DNA of 63,274 bases from Verrucomicrobiia bacterium (GTDB lineage: Bacteria; Verrucomicrobiota; Verrucomicrobiia; JABWAM01), in contig JAQUAF010000029.1 in assembly GCA_028687435.1 (NCBI GenBank), positions 1-63,274 of the forward strand, read 5' to 3'. Below the pieces are notes generated by a model. The model saw only the letters and a list, made by a program, of their open reading frames with translations, searched no databases and was not told the DNA's origin. Shown here piece by piece: positions 18,901 to 27,887 of the stretch (position 1 is the stretch's first letter; each line of letters begins with the position of its first letter). Both the position numbers and the translations under genes were made by a program.

Positions 18901-20025
18901 ATGAAACTCGAGTTGAATGTTCAAACAGCAGAACCAGTGTCTGCACAGATAGAACGGTTTCTTAAAAATCGTATTTTGAATGGCGAATTGGCGCCCGCAA
19001 CCCGTCTGCCTCCCACCAGTGAATTGGCTCGGCAGTGGCATGTTGACAGCACCGCCGTTTGCCTTGCGATGACCCGGTTGACGCAGGAAGGACTGATCGA
19101 TCGAATTCCGCGCCGGGGAACATTCGTTCGATTGCCAACGGATAAAGTCATGATTGGCATTCTTGTCGGATCCAATTTGACCGCAGAGGTCTCCCATTAC
19201 CCGCGCGCACTGGTTGAATATCTTCGTGTTGAACTGGCGCAACGAAAGGATTGCCGATGGACTGGGCGGATTTATGACAGCATGTATGAAACCAGCCTAT
19301 ATCCTCAATATCAGGAGTTGCCTGTTTACCAAAATTTGACGCGTGATCTCAAAAATTATTGTTTTAAAGGAACCATACAACTGCATGGAAGCCTGCACGA
19401 CTTCGACATCACGTCTTGGGACATCCAACTGCCGACGGTCCGGCTTGCAACGGTGGTAACGGAAGCCCGGGCGGATGTGACTTTGGATTTCTTCTCGTTT
19501 GGACAGGAATCCGTCAGATATCTGGCTTCCCGGCAACGCCGGAAGATCGTTTATTTGCGCACATTGGACACCGCAGTGGATGGGGACATGGACCTTGAAG
19601 GCATTCAAGCAACCGCCCAAAGGATGGGGCTTCCCGGGGTTGAAACTCATTTTCTCGAACATGTCAGCCACGCACAATTTGAAGAAATTGCGCATCAAAA
19701 AACCCGCCGGCTGATTGATCAATGGGCCGCCCAAAAATCCTGGCCGGACGCTTTGATTATTTCCGATGACCTTGCGGCCCGTGGAGCGGCTTTTGCGCTG
19801 CATGAAAAGAGCGTGCGTATTCCCGACAAAATGCTGGTGGTTGTGATGGCCAACCAGGGCATCAACCATTACTACGGTTTTCCTGTGATCCGATGCGAGT
19901 TTCCCATTAAAACAGTGGCCCAATCCCTGATTGACATCCTGTGGAAAAAAATGGTTGGAAAGGCTGTGCCCAATCATCCCGTCAAAATCCCCGTCCTTTC
20001 CATGGATTCAAAGGAGGAGCCATGA
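18901..20025 (+). CDS. GntR family transcriptional regulator with sugar-binding-type C-terminus
   Basis: A 374-residue DNA-binding regulator. Residues 1-75 form a GntR winged helix (VSAQIERFLKNRILNGELAPATRLPPTSELARQW, then LTQEGLIDRIPRRGTFVR). From about residue 80 on, a LacI/periplasmic-binding-protein-like effector domain follows (MIGILVGSN, then WPDALIISDDLAARGAAFAL and PDKMLVVVMANQG). Such chimeras often respond to carbohydrates. It is translationally coupled to the pseudopilin gene by ATGA overlap and heads a locus of secreted carbohydrate-active proteins, which it probably controls. It has its own promoter. Confidence 0.88.
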   Translation: MKLELNVQTAEPVSAQIERFLKNRILNGELAPATRLPPTSELARQWHVDSTAVCLAMTRLTQEGLIDRIPRRGTFVRLPTDKVMIGILVGSNLTAEVSHYPRALVEYLRVELAQRKDCRWTGRIYDSMYETSLYPQYQELPVYQNLTRDLKNYCFKGTIQLHGSLHDFDITSWDIQLPTVRLATVVTEARADVTLDFFSFGQESVRYLASRQRRKIVYLRTLDTAVDGDMDLEGIQATAQRMGLPGVETHFLEHVSHAQFEEIAHQKTRRLIDQWAAQKSWPDALIISDDLAARGAAFALHEKSVRIPDKMLVVVMANQGINHYYGFPVIRCEFPIKTVAQSLIDILWKKMVGKAVPNHPVKIPVLSMDSKEEP

Positions 20026-20714
20026 ATCTCCGCTCATTTTGCGCAAAACACCGATGTTTCAGGTTTAGGCTATATCAAGGGTTTTTGTCCGGTTTTACAC
20101 TTTTGGAACTGATTGTCTGTGTGGCCATTTTATCCATTTTGGCGAGTTTTTTGTTGCAGTCCGTATCCAGAGTGAGGGAATTGGCAAGAAGTGTCGAATG
20201 CGTAAACAACCTGCGCCAGCTTCACATGGCGGTGCAAAGTTATGTCAACGACAACGAGGGCTGGTTTCCCCTGGCCAACGCCAACCGTCCCGGGGGGGCG
20301 ACGGCGGTGGGATCGCCGTGGTACAGCACGCGGGTTATTGCGCAATATGTAGGGCATACGCGCCTGGACAGTGAAAAAGGCCCCGCTCAATGCCCAAGCG
20401 ACAAGCAGGTCTGGACCAAAGTTTATCCTCTTACCAAGGGAATTTCCTGCGCCATGAGCGAATATCTGGGCTGTGAATTCAGAATCCCGGTGAATTACGG
20501 CTACCGGCGGGCTGACTCGCTCAAGAGCCCGGCCGCCACCTGCATGTTTATCGATTCGGACCGATACAATATTGCCACCGCTTCCCCCGACTACGCATGG
20601 ACCTTCCGGCATCAAAACAGCGCCAATGTGGTTTACTGCGACGGTCATTGCGGAAAGGTTGAAAAATCACAAATTCCCACAAACGAATACGATCTGTTTT
20701 GGGATAAGCCATGA
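20022..20714 (+). CDS. Pseudopilin with prepilin motif and H-X9-DG signature
   Basis: A 230-residue type II secretion-like minor pilin. The prepilin peptidase site and hydrophobic helix are FLSGFTLLELIVCVAILSILASFLL. The pilin body begins VNNLRQLHMAVQSYVNDNEGWFPLAN, and the C-terminal H-X9-DG box is HQNSANVVYCDGH. This architecture is abundant in PVC bacteria. The ATG at 20022 is preceded by AAGGAGGAG and overlaps the GntR stop. Likely role: a surface or secretion-linked accessory of the enzymes encoded downstream. That role is inference. Confidence 0.88.
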   Translation: MNLRSFCAKHRCFRFRLYQGFLSGFTLLELIVCVAILSILASFLLQSVSRVRELARSVECVNNLRQLHMAVQSYVNDNEGWFPLANANRPGGATAVGSPWYSTRVIAQYVGHTRLDSEKGPAQCPSDKQVWTKVYPLTKGISCAMSEYLGCEFRIPVNYGYRRADSLKSPAATCMFIDSDRYNIATASPDYAWTFRHQNSANVVYCDGHCGKVEKSQIPTNEYDLFWDKP

Positions 20715-20917
20715 GCGCCATCGTTATTTGATGGGACCGCAATAAGTTTTCGTTTGTCAGCCTCCCACAAAACGCGGTTTATCGGAAAACAACAAACTTA
20801 CAATGATCCATCGTCCCGCAGAACCGAAAGAAGCTCCATGAGAAAAATTTCGGAAAAATTTTAATTTTAAAAATCCAAAATCGGTCAACGGATTGACCCA
20901 ACAACAAATAGGTCCAT

Positions 20918-21970
20918 ATGATGAAGACTTCGCTCATTATCCAGGAGTTGGCGATAACGCTTATCTTTGCTGGCGCGTTTTTTCGGCCGGATCGGGATGC
21001 CGCCGCCGAAGAAAACTGGAAGATTTCCGATGTAAAATGCGTGTGGAATGACGGCTGTCATAATGCCTTCACCGATTTGACGGAATTCAAGGGAAACTAT
21101 TTTTTGTCATTCAGGCATGCGACCGAGCATCAACCTGCCGGCAGGGGGGAGATCTACGTGCTTTCCTCACCCGATTTGGTGAATTGGAAACTCGCCCAAA
21201 CCTATCAATTTTCCCAGGAAGAAGACGGGCGCGACATGAAATTTTTCAAATTAAGCAACCGCCTGGGCATGATGTATACGGTTACCTCGAGCTCCGGACC
21301 AAGGACTTTCAACAATTATGTTGTTTTTTCTGATGACGGGTTGACGTTTTCCTCTCCTTTAAAGATCGAAAACTTCAATTATTATCCATGGCGCAATACA
21401 TTCCATGACAATAAACTTTACCTTTCCGCGTATGCCCCGGCAAAAAAAGGGCTGTCCAGCTGCTTGTTTGGAACAACGGACGGAATGGAATTCGCCAAAA
21501 TAAGCGAAATCGCCCCAAACGCTTCGCATGCCGGAGAAAGCGCCATCATTTTCATTGGAAAAAATTGTTATGCCGTCACCCGGGATGAAGGCCGTCCTAG
21601 AAAAAACGCCGTATTATCCATCGCGAATGACCCGTATGAAAAATGGGTGGATTGCCCGCTCGCAATGCCTGTGGATTGCGCCGCAATTTTCCAATTCAAG
21701 GATAAAATCATGTTGGCAGCGAGATTTTGGACGAAACCCAATTGCTCGGAGATGGCGGTTTATTCTTTGGATATTCCATCTAAACAACTCCATAAAGAGG
21801 CGGTGTTGCCTTCCAAAGGTGAAAGCGGACACTGCGGAGTCATCGTGCAAGGCGATAAGTTATATGTCTCTTATTATTCTGCGCATGTCAAACCGCCCGC
21901 TTCGAAGGTTTCAAAGGCTTTTCCCACCGGGATTTTCCTGGCAACATTGGAATTTGACCGAAAGGATTAA
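20918..21970 (+). CDS. Secreted beta-propeller protein, sialidase/GH43-like, paralogue A
   Basis: A 350-residue exported protein. A short signal peptide (LIIQELAITLIFAGAFF) is followed by repeats typical of five-bladed propellers of the GH43/GH32 or sialidase kind: WNDGCHNAFTDLTEFKGNYFLSFRH, EIYVLSSPDLVNWKLAQ, NTFHDNKLYLSAY and CGVIVQGDKLYVSYYS. It is about a third identical by eye to the next gene, with the same order of blocks. The catalytic residues and substrate cannot be assigned; a carbohydrate substrate is likely from context. It lies 203 bp after the pseudopilin gene. Confidence 0.7.
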   Translation: MMKTSLIIQELAITLIFAGAFFRPDRDAAAEENWKISDVKCVWNDGCHNAFTDLTEFKGNYFLSFRHATEHQPAGRGEIYVLSSPDLVNWKLAQTYQFSQEEDGRDMKFFKLSNRLGMMYTVTSSSGPRTFNNYVVFSDDGLTFSSPLKIENFNYYPWRNTFHDNKLYLSAYAPAKKGLSSCLFGTTDGMEFAKISEIAPNASHAGESAIIFIGKNCYAVTRDEGRPRKNAVLSIANDPYEKWVDCPLAMPVDCAAIFQFKDKIMLAARFWTKPNCSEMAVYSLDIPSKQLHKEAVLPSKGESGHCGVIVQGDKLYVSYYSAHVKPPASKVSKAFPTGIFLATLEFDRKD

Positions 21971-21972
21971 AA

Positions 21973-23034
21973 ATGAAGATAAAATTATCTTTTTCAAATT
22001 TTCGATTAAAAAGGGCCTGGCGGTTCTGGCTTTATTTTTTGCCGGCCATTGTTTCCTGGGCGGCGGAGTCTCCGGAGTTCATCTCAAACCGGATCAAGCT
22101 GGAGGGGGTTGACCCAATATGGAGCGACGGTTATCACAATGCTTTTACGACTCTGGCCAAATGGGATAACGAATATTTTTGCGCCTTTCGGCATGGTCCT
22201 TTCCATGATATGCGATTCGGCTGCAAGGGGGGTGAAATATTTGTAATCCGGTCGGCTGATCTGAAAAAATGGGACTTTGCGCAAAGCATTAAACTGCCCG
22301 TCAAAGATCCGCGGGATCCGCAATTTTTTCGCTTCAAAAACCGGCTGGGCTTGTTAATTCCATGCGCGGGAGGAAAACAATGGCTTGATAATTATATTTG
22401 CTGGTTTGACCGGACCAAGCCGCAGCCCTTTGCCGAGCAGATTCGCATTGATATTGGCAATAAACGCATTTGGAAAATCATTCCAAACCAAGACCTGTTA
22501 TATGCGTCGGTTCATGCCCGTCCAAAAGACCAATGGGAGGTTTCCCTTTATGAGTCGAAAGACGCCTTGGAATTTGAGCCCAAACATACTTTTAATATCA
22601 ATGGGAAAAACATTGACGGCAATGAGGCCGACCTGTTGTTTTTGAACAATGGCCAATGCGTTGGAGTGATTCGGCGCGAAAAACAACCGGCGATTCTTGT
22701 AAAATCCAATTTTCCATATGCCGCTTGGCTAGGCAGCGAATTGAATCGAGAGATTCATTCTCCCAATCTATTCCAATATAAAGGTGAAATTTTTTGTGCT
22801 TGCAGAATTCTTGACCCCGCAAAAATGGCCATTTTATCCATCGACTTGGATAAGATGAAACTCCATGTGGAAATAATCCTGCCAAGCGGCGGTGACTGCG
22901 CTCAGCCGGGCGTTCTATTGGAGGATGACCAACTGCTGGTTTCCTATTATTCCCAGCATGATCAGCCGAAAAAAAACGAAAACGCGCGAGCTGCCGCGGG
23001 AATTTATCTGGCTCGATTAAGATTGCCAAAATAA
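21973..23034 (+). CDS. Secreted beta-propeller protein, sialidase/GH43-like, paralogue B
   Basis: A 353-residue exported protein with a signal peptide (RAWRFWLYFLPAIVSWAAES). It shares block order with paralogue A: WSDGYHNAFTTLAKWDNEYFCAFRH, GEIFVIRSADLKKWDFAQ, and PGVLLEDDQLLVSYYSQH near the end. Start and preceding stop are separated by 2 bp, so the two are one transcription unit produced by tandem duplication. Function as for A is unassigned; both probably act outside the cytoplasm on glycans. Confidence 0.7.
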   Translation: MKIKLSFSNFRLKRAWRFWLYFLPAIVSWAAESPEFISNRIKLEGVDPIWSDGYHNAFTTLAKWDNEYFCAFRHGPFHDMRFGCKGGEIFVIRSADLKKWDFAQSIKLPVKDPRDPQFFRFKNRLGLLIPCAGGKQWLDNYICWFDRTKPQPFAEQIRIDIGNKRIWKIIPNQDLLYASVHARPKDQWEVSLYESKDALEFEPKHTFNINGKNIDGNEADLLFLNNGQCVGVIRREKQPAILVKSNFPYAAWLGSELNREIHSPNLFQYKGEIFCACRILDPAKMAILSIDLDKMKLHVEIILPSGGDCAQPGVLLEDDQLLVSYYSQHDQPKKNENARAAAGIYLARLRLPK

Positions 23035-23217
23035 TTTTATGGAAGCCTTTGCGACAGTTTTGAGGAAATGTCGCGCATGGCTTTTATCTGTGGCGCGCCT
23101 TAAAGGCGGATAAATCTTCGCGATTTAAGTGGCCGTTGAACCGTGAACCGATGAACCCGCAATCGGTGTCGTCGTGCCATGGCGGGATGGCGGCGTGATT
23201 TTACAACCGTTTAAAAT

Positions 23218-25464
23218 ATGAAAATATTCCCCACAACTCAAATAATAGGGGCAAACATCAGGACATTTCTTTCAAGCCTTTTATTGTTTGCCGGGCTTGT
23301 GGACGGCCTGTCTGCCGCAGATGCCGGACAGTCGCCTCTCAAAATGCCGCTTGTGAATCCTTTGCGTTTATTTCTCGATGAAAAGAGCGACTGGGTCGAA
23401 TTGGGCAATGGGCGGACCAATTTCCGTTTCAGTCGAAATGGCGCCGCCCATCATGGGCAAAGATTGTCGCTGGATGCCATTTGGGATGGAACGGACGGAG
23501 TCAATTATGTCTCCCCGAAACGGAAAGAAGAGTCTCTTTGGCGCCTGGCTTTTCTCGAGGATGACGGCAGGGGCCGTCTTGATATCGACAGCCATTTCGC
23601 GAAACGGGTGGACTGGCGTTGTGCGCAAACCGATGACGCCGTTGAGGCGCGATTTGAATGGTCGGAATTTGCCGCGCCAAAAGCCGCTTGGCTCCGAAAA
23701 GTGATTCTTACTGTGCGGATTCGCGCTCAAGACGCCGGCAGTGAGTGGCGGTTGGGGTTCGACATCGAGGGGAAGCGCGTATTGCGCTCAGCGGATTTTC
23801 CCATCCTGCCGAATCTCAGCGTTCCGGCGGAAGGCGCTTTCTATTTTCCAAACGGCTGGGGCAAGGAATACCGCAATCCAGTTGCGACGGCCAACTATTG
23901 CGCTGATTATCCGTCCGAATTTTGCAATATGCAATGCTCCCTGCTTCACGGATTGGGCGGCGGACTTTATGTGGGGTTGCATGATCCGTCTGGTTCGCAC
24001 AAGAGACTTGCAGTCAACCCCGGCGGGAGTGTGACGATTTTTAAAACCACCCACTATCTGGCGGAAACTCCCGTGCCGTCCGGTGCCGTGACGGATTATC
24101 CTTGTGTAGTGGCGTGTTATCGGGGGAGTTGGATCTCCGGCGCAAAAATTTACCGGAGGTGGGCGCTTGGAGGGGGTTCCTGGGCGCCGTCGCCGCTTTC
24201 AAAAAACACGGCGATTCCCCAATGGATCAAGGAGATGGATGTCTGGTGCGTCGATGGAACCACGGACGGACAGGCTTCGCGAGTGGTTCCGCGCGTGCAA
24301 CGGTTTCGCGAGGCTTTGCAAGCGCCTTGTGCGTTTCATTGGTACTGTTGGCATCGGAATCCGTTCGACACACAATATCCGGATTTTTTTCCTGCCAAGG
24401 ATGGTTTTATGGAAGGCATCCGCAGCCTTCAAAAGTCTGGCGTTCGGGTTATTCCCTACATTAATGGCCGTTGTTACGACAAGCAACGCTCCGCGAGTTG
24501 GCGGGAGGAAGGACCCGATTGCTGCGCCCAAAAGCTCGATGGCGATCTTTATTCGGAATTTGGCCTGACCGTCATGTGTCCATCGACCGCGCTGTTTCGG
24601 CAAAGGATCGCATCTCTGGCGGAACGTCTTTTGAACGAGTGCGGAACGGACGGTGTTTATCTGGACCAGGTCGGCTCATCGCCCGCCGTCGGCTGTTACA
24701 ATCCCAAACACGGACATCCTCTTGGCGGCGGCCATTGGTGGACGCCCAGCTTGAGGGAATATGTTGCAGAGGTCCGAAAAAAACTGGACGGCAAAACCAT
24801 CCTTTGCACGGAAGGGGCGTCGGAAATTTGCGCTGGCTGCATCGACGCATGTTTGATGTGCAATTCGACGGCCGACCGCCTCGTTCCTCTTTATTCAGCC
24901 GTTTACGGAGGTTTCCGGATCACTTTTGGACGGTATTTTACGCCGTCTGATTTTACGAATATCGAGGCTTTCGTGTCCAAGCTGTCGCAGATGTTTCATT
25001 TCGGCGCGCAACTTGGCTGGTTGGATCCCAAGGTCGTGGAGTTTGAAAAACCGATGACCTATTTGAGAGGTCTTGCGGCTTTTCGAAAGCGTCTGCATGC
25101 TTATCTTGTTTGCGGGGAGTTGTTGGATGAACCGCTCGACTGTCCAGGCGTGCCTTCGCATCAAGTGAAATGGCAGCTTGTTCCATGGGAGCCCAAAATC
25201 GCAACGGTTGACGTGCCTGGCGTGATGCGTTCCACATGGAGGGCGGAGGATGGCAGCATCGCGATTTTGCTAACCAATCTTCGCGGGACGCCTCAGCGGG
25301 TCCGGTTTTCGTATGACGCAGAGAAAAAACTTGGGCATAAGCCCTGCATGGCGACGATCCTGTCTTTTGACGGAAACAGCGCTTCACATTCTCTTGACCA
25401 ATCTGTTTGGGAATTTGATGACGACCTGCCCCCCTACGATGTGCGGGCCATCCTGCTGAAATAA
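23218..25464 (+). CDS. Secreted glycoside hydrolase-like TIM-barrel protein (DUF6259-like)
   Basis: A 748-residue exported protein with a signal peptide (FLSSLLLFAGLVDGLSAADA). The N-terminal 300 residues look like a beta-sandwich. The middle (about 340-620) looks like a TIM barrel: PCAFHWYCWHRNPFDTQYPDFFP, VRVIPYINGRCYD, CPSTALFRQRIASLAERLL, GTDGVYLDQVGSSPAVGCYN and TILCTEGASEICAG. Asp in YLDQ and Glu in CTEG are plausible catalytic acids. The C-terminus is a small beta domain. The resemblance to DUF6259 is from memory and not verified. It follows the propeller genes and precedes the truncated LamG-like gene. Confidence 0.65.
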   Translation: MKIFPTTQIIGANIRTFLSSLLLFAGLVDGLSAADAGQSPLKMPLVNPLRLFLDEKSDWVELGNGRTNFRFSRNGAAHHGQRLSLDAIWDGTDGVNYVSPKRKEESLWRLAFLEDDGRGRLDIDSHFAKRVDWRCAQTDDAVEARFEWSEFAAPKAAWLRKVILTVRIRAQDAGSEWRLGFDIEGKRVLRSADFPILPNLSVPAEGAFYFPNGWGKEYRNPVATANYCADYPSEFCNMQCSLLHGLGGGLYVGLHDPSGSHKRLAVNPGGSVTIFKTTHYLAETPVPSGAVTDYPCVVACYRGSWISGAKIYRRWALGGGSWAPSPLSKNTAIPQWIKEMDVWCVDGTTDGQASRVVPRVQRFREALQAPCAFHWYCWHRNPFDTQYPDFFPAKDGFMEGIRSLQKSGVRVIPYINGRCYDKQRSASWREEGPDCCAQKLDGDLYSEFGLTVMCPSTALFRQRIASLAERLLNECGTDGVYLDQVGSSPAVGCYNPKHGHPLGGGHWWTPSLREYVAEVRKKLDGKTILCTEGASEICAGCIDACLMCNSTADRLVPLYSAVYGGFRITFGRYFTPSDFTNIEAFVSKLSQMFHFGAQLGWLDPKVVEFEKPMTYLRGLAAFRKRLHAYLVCGELLDEPLDCPGVPSHQVKWQLVPWEPKIATVDVPGVMRSTWRAEDGSIAILLTNLRGTPQRVRFSYDAEKKLGHKPCMATILSFDGNSASHSLDQSVWEFDDDLPPYDVRAILLK

Positions 25465-25485
25465 TAACAAGGGGGGCGATTTAAA

Positions 25486-26052
25486 ATGAAAATGACTTTT
25501 TTTTCGGGTCTTGTGGCGATGGGGATGAGTTCGGCCTTGATCGCAGGAATACCGGTGCAAGGGGGTGATCCAGCAAAAGAAGGCGCCCGGGTTGCGCGGG
25601 AATTTCAATGTGATTTCGAGGGAAATTGCCTGCCAGCCAATGGCGGAGTCCCCCTGGAAAACGAAGGCATCCGTTTTGTCGAAGGCAAACATGGCAAAGG
25701 CGTCCTATTGGGGCGGCACGCCAGGCTGGCGTACCAACCGCCGGAAATTTCGCAAGGGGAATTTCAGATCTCTTTTTCGGTGTCGCACGAAAAATCCCTA
25801 TCCGGTCTTTTCGAAAAAGAACTTTGCTATTTTTATCACGAAACGAAGGATCAAAAAAATCGCGTTCAAATTTTTAAACGCGCCGCAACCAACGAAATTT
25901 TGGTCATGCTGACAAACAACTGTAAACGCCGATCTGAAAATGTCCTTTTTTTGGCGGTTTCAAAATGTCTGTTTTTATTGTTCAAAACTTCAAAAAAAGC
26001 TTTTGTTCATTGTTCCAACCTGGATAAACACGCTCAAATGTGTGGGACATGA
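25486..26052 (+). pseudogene. Truncated LamG/concanavalin-like secreted protein
   Basis: It starts well: ribosome site AAGGGGGG, signal peptide (FFSGLVAMGMSSALIAG) and the opening of a LamG-type domain (EFQCDFEGN, GKHGKGVLLGRHARLAY, QGEFQISFSVS, KELCYFYHETKDQKNRVQIF). After about residue 146 (VMLTNN) the coding quality collapses into a Cys/Lys/Phe-rich tail and a stop. Complete LamG proteins would continue for at least another 60 residues, so the 3' part has been lost or replaced. It is the last gene of the GntR locus. Confidence 0.6.
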
Positions 26053-26170
26053 ATTTTTCAACCAACATTTCCAAACCGGCGGTTTTCATGCATTTGATCA
26101 CCGGCGCGCTCAGTGAGGGAGATGCCTGCCATCTCCAGCATCCCAATTTTTATCATTTCCGTTTCTCCTT

Positions 26171-26198
26171 CGTCATTCTCGCGAAAGCGGGAATCCAG
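26171..26198. repeat. Dispersed 28-bp palindromic repeat
   Basis: One copy of the same element that occurs twice before macB, with a single mismatch (ATTCTC instead of ATTCCC in the left arm). It sits in the gap between the truncated LamG-like gene and wecB. Confidence 0.75.
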
Positions 26199-26327
26199 CC
26201 GGCTTTGCGCCTATCTGACGAGTTCCCGTCATGACGGAAGCACGTCTTGATTTTAATGCGTTTGCCTCGGGTTTGTAAGATTGCAGATTTCGGGACAGGG
26301 GGGGCCAAATGATGAATCGTCAAACCT

Positions 26328-27422
26328 TCAGTATTCAGTCTTCAGCCTGACCAAGGCGTCGACGATGCGGTGGGCGGTGTGTCCATCCCAGAGGGGGATG
26401 GATTTGGCTTGTTTCCAACGCCCAAGCCGGATGCGGCGCAGGCGTGAAAGGGCCTTGTCGTAATCTTCGCCGATGAGTTCCGAACTTCCCCGGGTGACGC
26501 AGATGGGGCGTTCGGTGGTGGTCCTCATGATCAGGCAGGGGACATTCAGATGGGCGGTTTCCTCCTGGATGCCGCCGCTGTCGGTGACTACGCCCCTGGC
26601 GTTGCGCAACCAATGAATGAAGTCGAAGTATCCCAAGGGAGGATGAAGGTGGAGCCGGGGGGTGGTTGTGAAAAGTTTCCCGAGTTTGAAGCCGGAGATC
26701 CTGTTTTGAGTGCGGGGGTGAAGGGGTAGATGGACGGGCAGGAGCCGGGCGGCGGAGTCCAGGAAAGCGGCAAGGCGTTTCAATCCGTCGCGGCTGTCCA
26801 CGTTGGACGGGCGGTGGAAGGTCATGAGGAAATAATCTCCCTTTGGCGCGGAGAGTCCTCTATTTTTGCGCCGGAGGGCCAGTTGCAGGGAGTCGATCAT
26901 GACATTGCCGACGAGCTTGATTTTCGAGTTGGGGATGCCCTCCTGGCGGAGATTGGCGTTGGCGTCGGACGAAGGGGTGAGGAGCAGGTCGGAAACGTGA
27001 TCGGTGGCGATCCTGTTGATTTCCTCGGGCATGGCGCGGTCGCGGCTGCGCAGTCCGGCTTCGACATGGGCCACGGGGACGCGGAGTTTTGCGGCGGTGA
27101 GGGCCGCGGCCAGGGTGGAATTGACGTCTCCCACAACCACCACGGCGCGGGGGCGGAGTTTTTGGATGATGGGTTCGCAGCGTTCCATGACGCGGGCGGT
27201 GACGATGGCGTGGGAACCGCTGCCGACCTCCAGGTTGTAGGCGGGTTTTCCGAGTCCCAGTTCCTTGAGGAAAATGTCGCTGAGCGCCGGGTCGTGATGC
27301 TGTCCGGTGTTGAGCAGGCGGCAGGGGATGTTCCGCCGGCGCATTTCACGCAGGATGGGCGCAACTTTCATGAAGTTGGGCCGCGCGCCCGCGACGACGA
27401 GAAATGGGGAGGAGGACTTCAT
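26328..27422 (-). CDS. wecB: UDP-N-acetylglucosamine 2-epimerase (non-hydrolysing)
   Basis: A 364-residue cytosolic enzyme interconverting UDP-GlcNAc and UDP-ManNAc for surface polysaccharide synthesis. The family blocks are all visible: VVAGARPNFMKVAPIL, VVGDVNSTLAAAL, VAHVEAGLRSRD, PEEINRIATDHVSDLL, LMTFHRPSNVD, VTDSGGIQEETAHL and a C-terminal GHTAHRIVDAL. The length is normal. A tRNA-Asp gene lies just upstream on the same strand. The last codons coincide with a CTGAAG-type dispersed sequence. Confidence 0.93.
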   Translation of the reverse strand: MKSSSPFLVVAGARPNFMKVAPILREMRRRNIPCRLLNTGQHHDPALSDIFLKELGLGKPAYNLEVGSGSHAIVTARVMERCEPIIQKLRPRAVVVVGDVNSTLAAALTAAKLRVPVAHVEAGLRSRDRAMPEEINRIATDHVSDLLLTPSSDANANLRQEGIPNSKIKLVGNVMIDSLQLALRRKNRGLSAPKGDYFLMTFHRPSNVDSRDGLKRLAAFLDSAARLLPVHLPLHPRTQNRISGFKLGKLFTTTPRLHLHPPLGYFDFIHWLRNARGVVTDSGGIQEETAHLNVPCLIMRTTTERPICVTRGSSELIGEDYDKALSRLRRIRLGRWKQAKSIPLWDGHTAHRIVDALVRLKTEY

Positions 27423-27436
27423 GTTTTGAAAAAAAG

Positions 27437-27513
27437 TGGCGGTCGCGAAGGGGCTCGAACCCTCAACCCCCGCCGTGACAGGGCGGTGCTCTAACCAATT
27501 GAGCTACGCGACC
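27437..27513 (-). tRNA. tRNA-Asp (anticodon GTC)
   Basis: Read on the minus strand, the acceptor GGTCGCG pairs with CGCGACC. The D-arm is GCTC/GAGC, anticodon stem CCGCC/GGCGG with loop CTGTCAC (anticodon GTC), T-arm GAGGG TTCGAGC CCCTT, discriminator G and an encoded CCA. It lies 14 bp upstream of wecB. Confidence 0.95.
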
Positions 27514-27887
27514 GCGAAAAATGGGAGACTATAGGTGTTGCCGTCCTTTTGCCAAGCCACAAATTGAGAAAAATGAGCGGCGAAGCCGGTCGGCTTGAAA
27601 AATTTCATTCCGCCTTGTCTTCCCGGTGAAAGCTCTTGCAAAGCCAAAATGTGTGACATGATAAAGTTCTTTTTTCCGAAATCCATACGGCGAGACAGGG
27701 GATGTTTGGTTTCCTTTGACAAGGGGAGTGGGTAAGGAGGGTGGCGTCGAATATCGAACATGTCCCGTTCCGTTGTGGAGGGAGAGGGACTTAATTTAAA
27801 ATATCGTGTTCTCATGCTTGACAAGTCAATGAAATAGTGCATATTAAATACTAAATTAGATTATCGAGGATAAACTTTTTAAACCGG
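27514..27887. other. Intergenic region between tRNA-Asp and the LacI-family gene
   Basis: About 370 bp. It contains a degenerate palindrome relative (CTTTGACAAGGGGAG near 27713) and, at its right end, an AT-rich promoter region. I see no gene in it. Confidence 0.5.
27818..27847 (+). promoter_or_regulatory. Possible promoter/operator of the LacI-family gene
   Basis: TTGACA (27818-27823), 18-bp spacer, TATTAA (27842-27847). The -35 box is part of a small palindrome TTGAC-AA-GTCAA (27818-27829) that could be an operator. Assignment is by pattern only. Confidence 0.4.

Noticed and set aside
25925..26160. A small minus-strand gene after the truncated LamG-like gene
   Set aside because: Frames of 30-55 codons are open (one contains KCMKTAGLEMLVEKF) but none has a convincing start or recognisable family, and they disagree in frame.
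27437..27515. An alternative tRNA-Asp acceptor (GCGGTCG) starting at 27515
   Set aside because: It would leave the wrong bases at positions 8-9 and no encoded CCA; the GGTCGCG/CGCGACC stem gives both TA at 8-9 and CCA.
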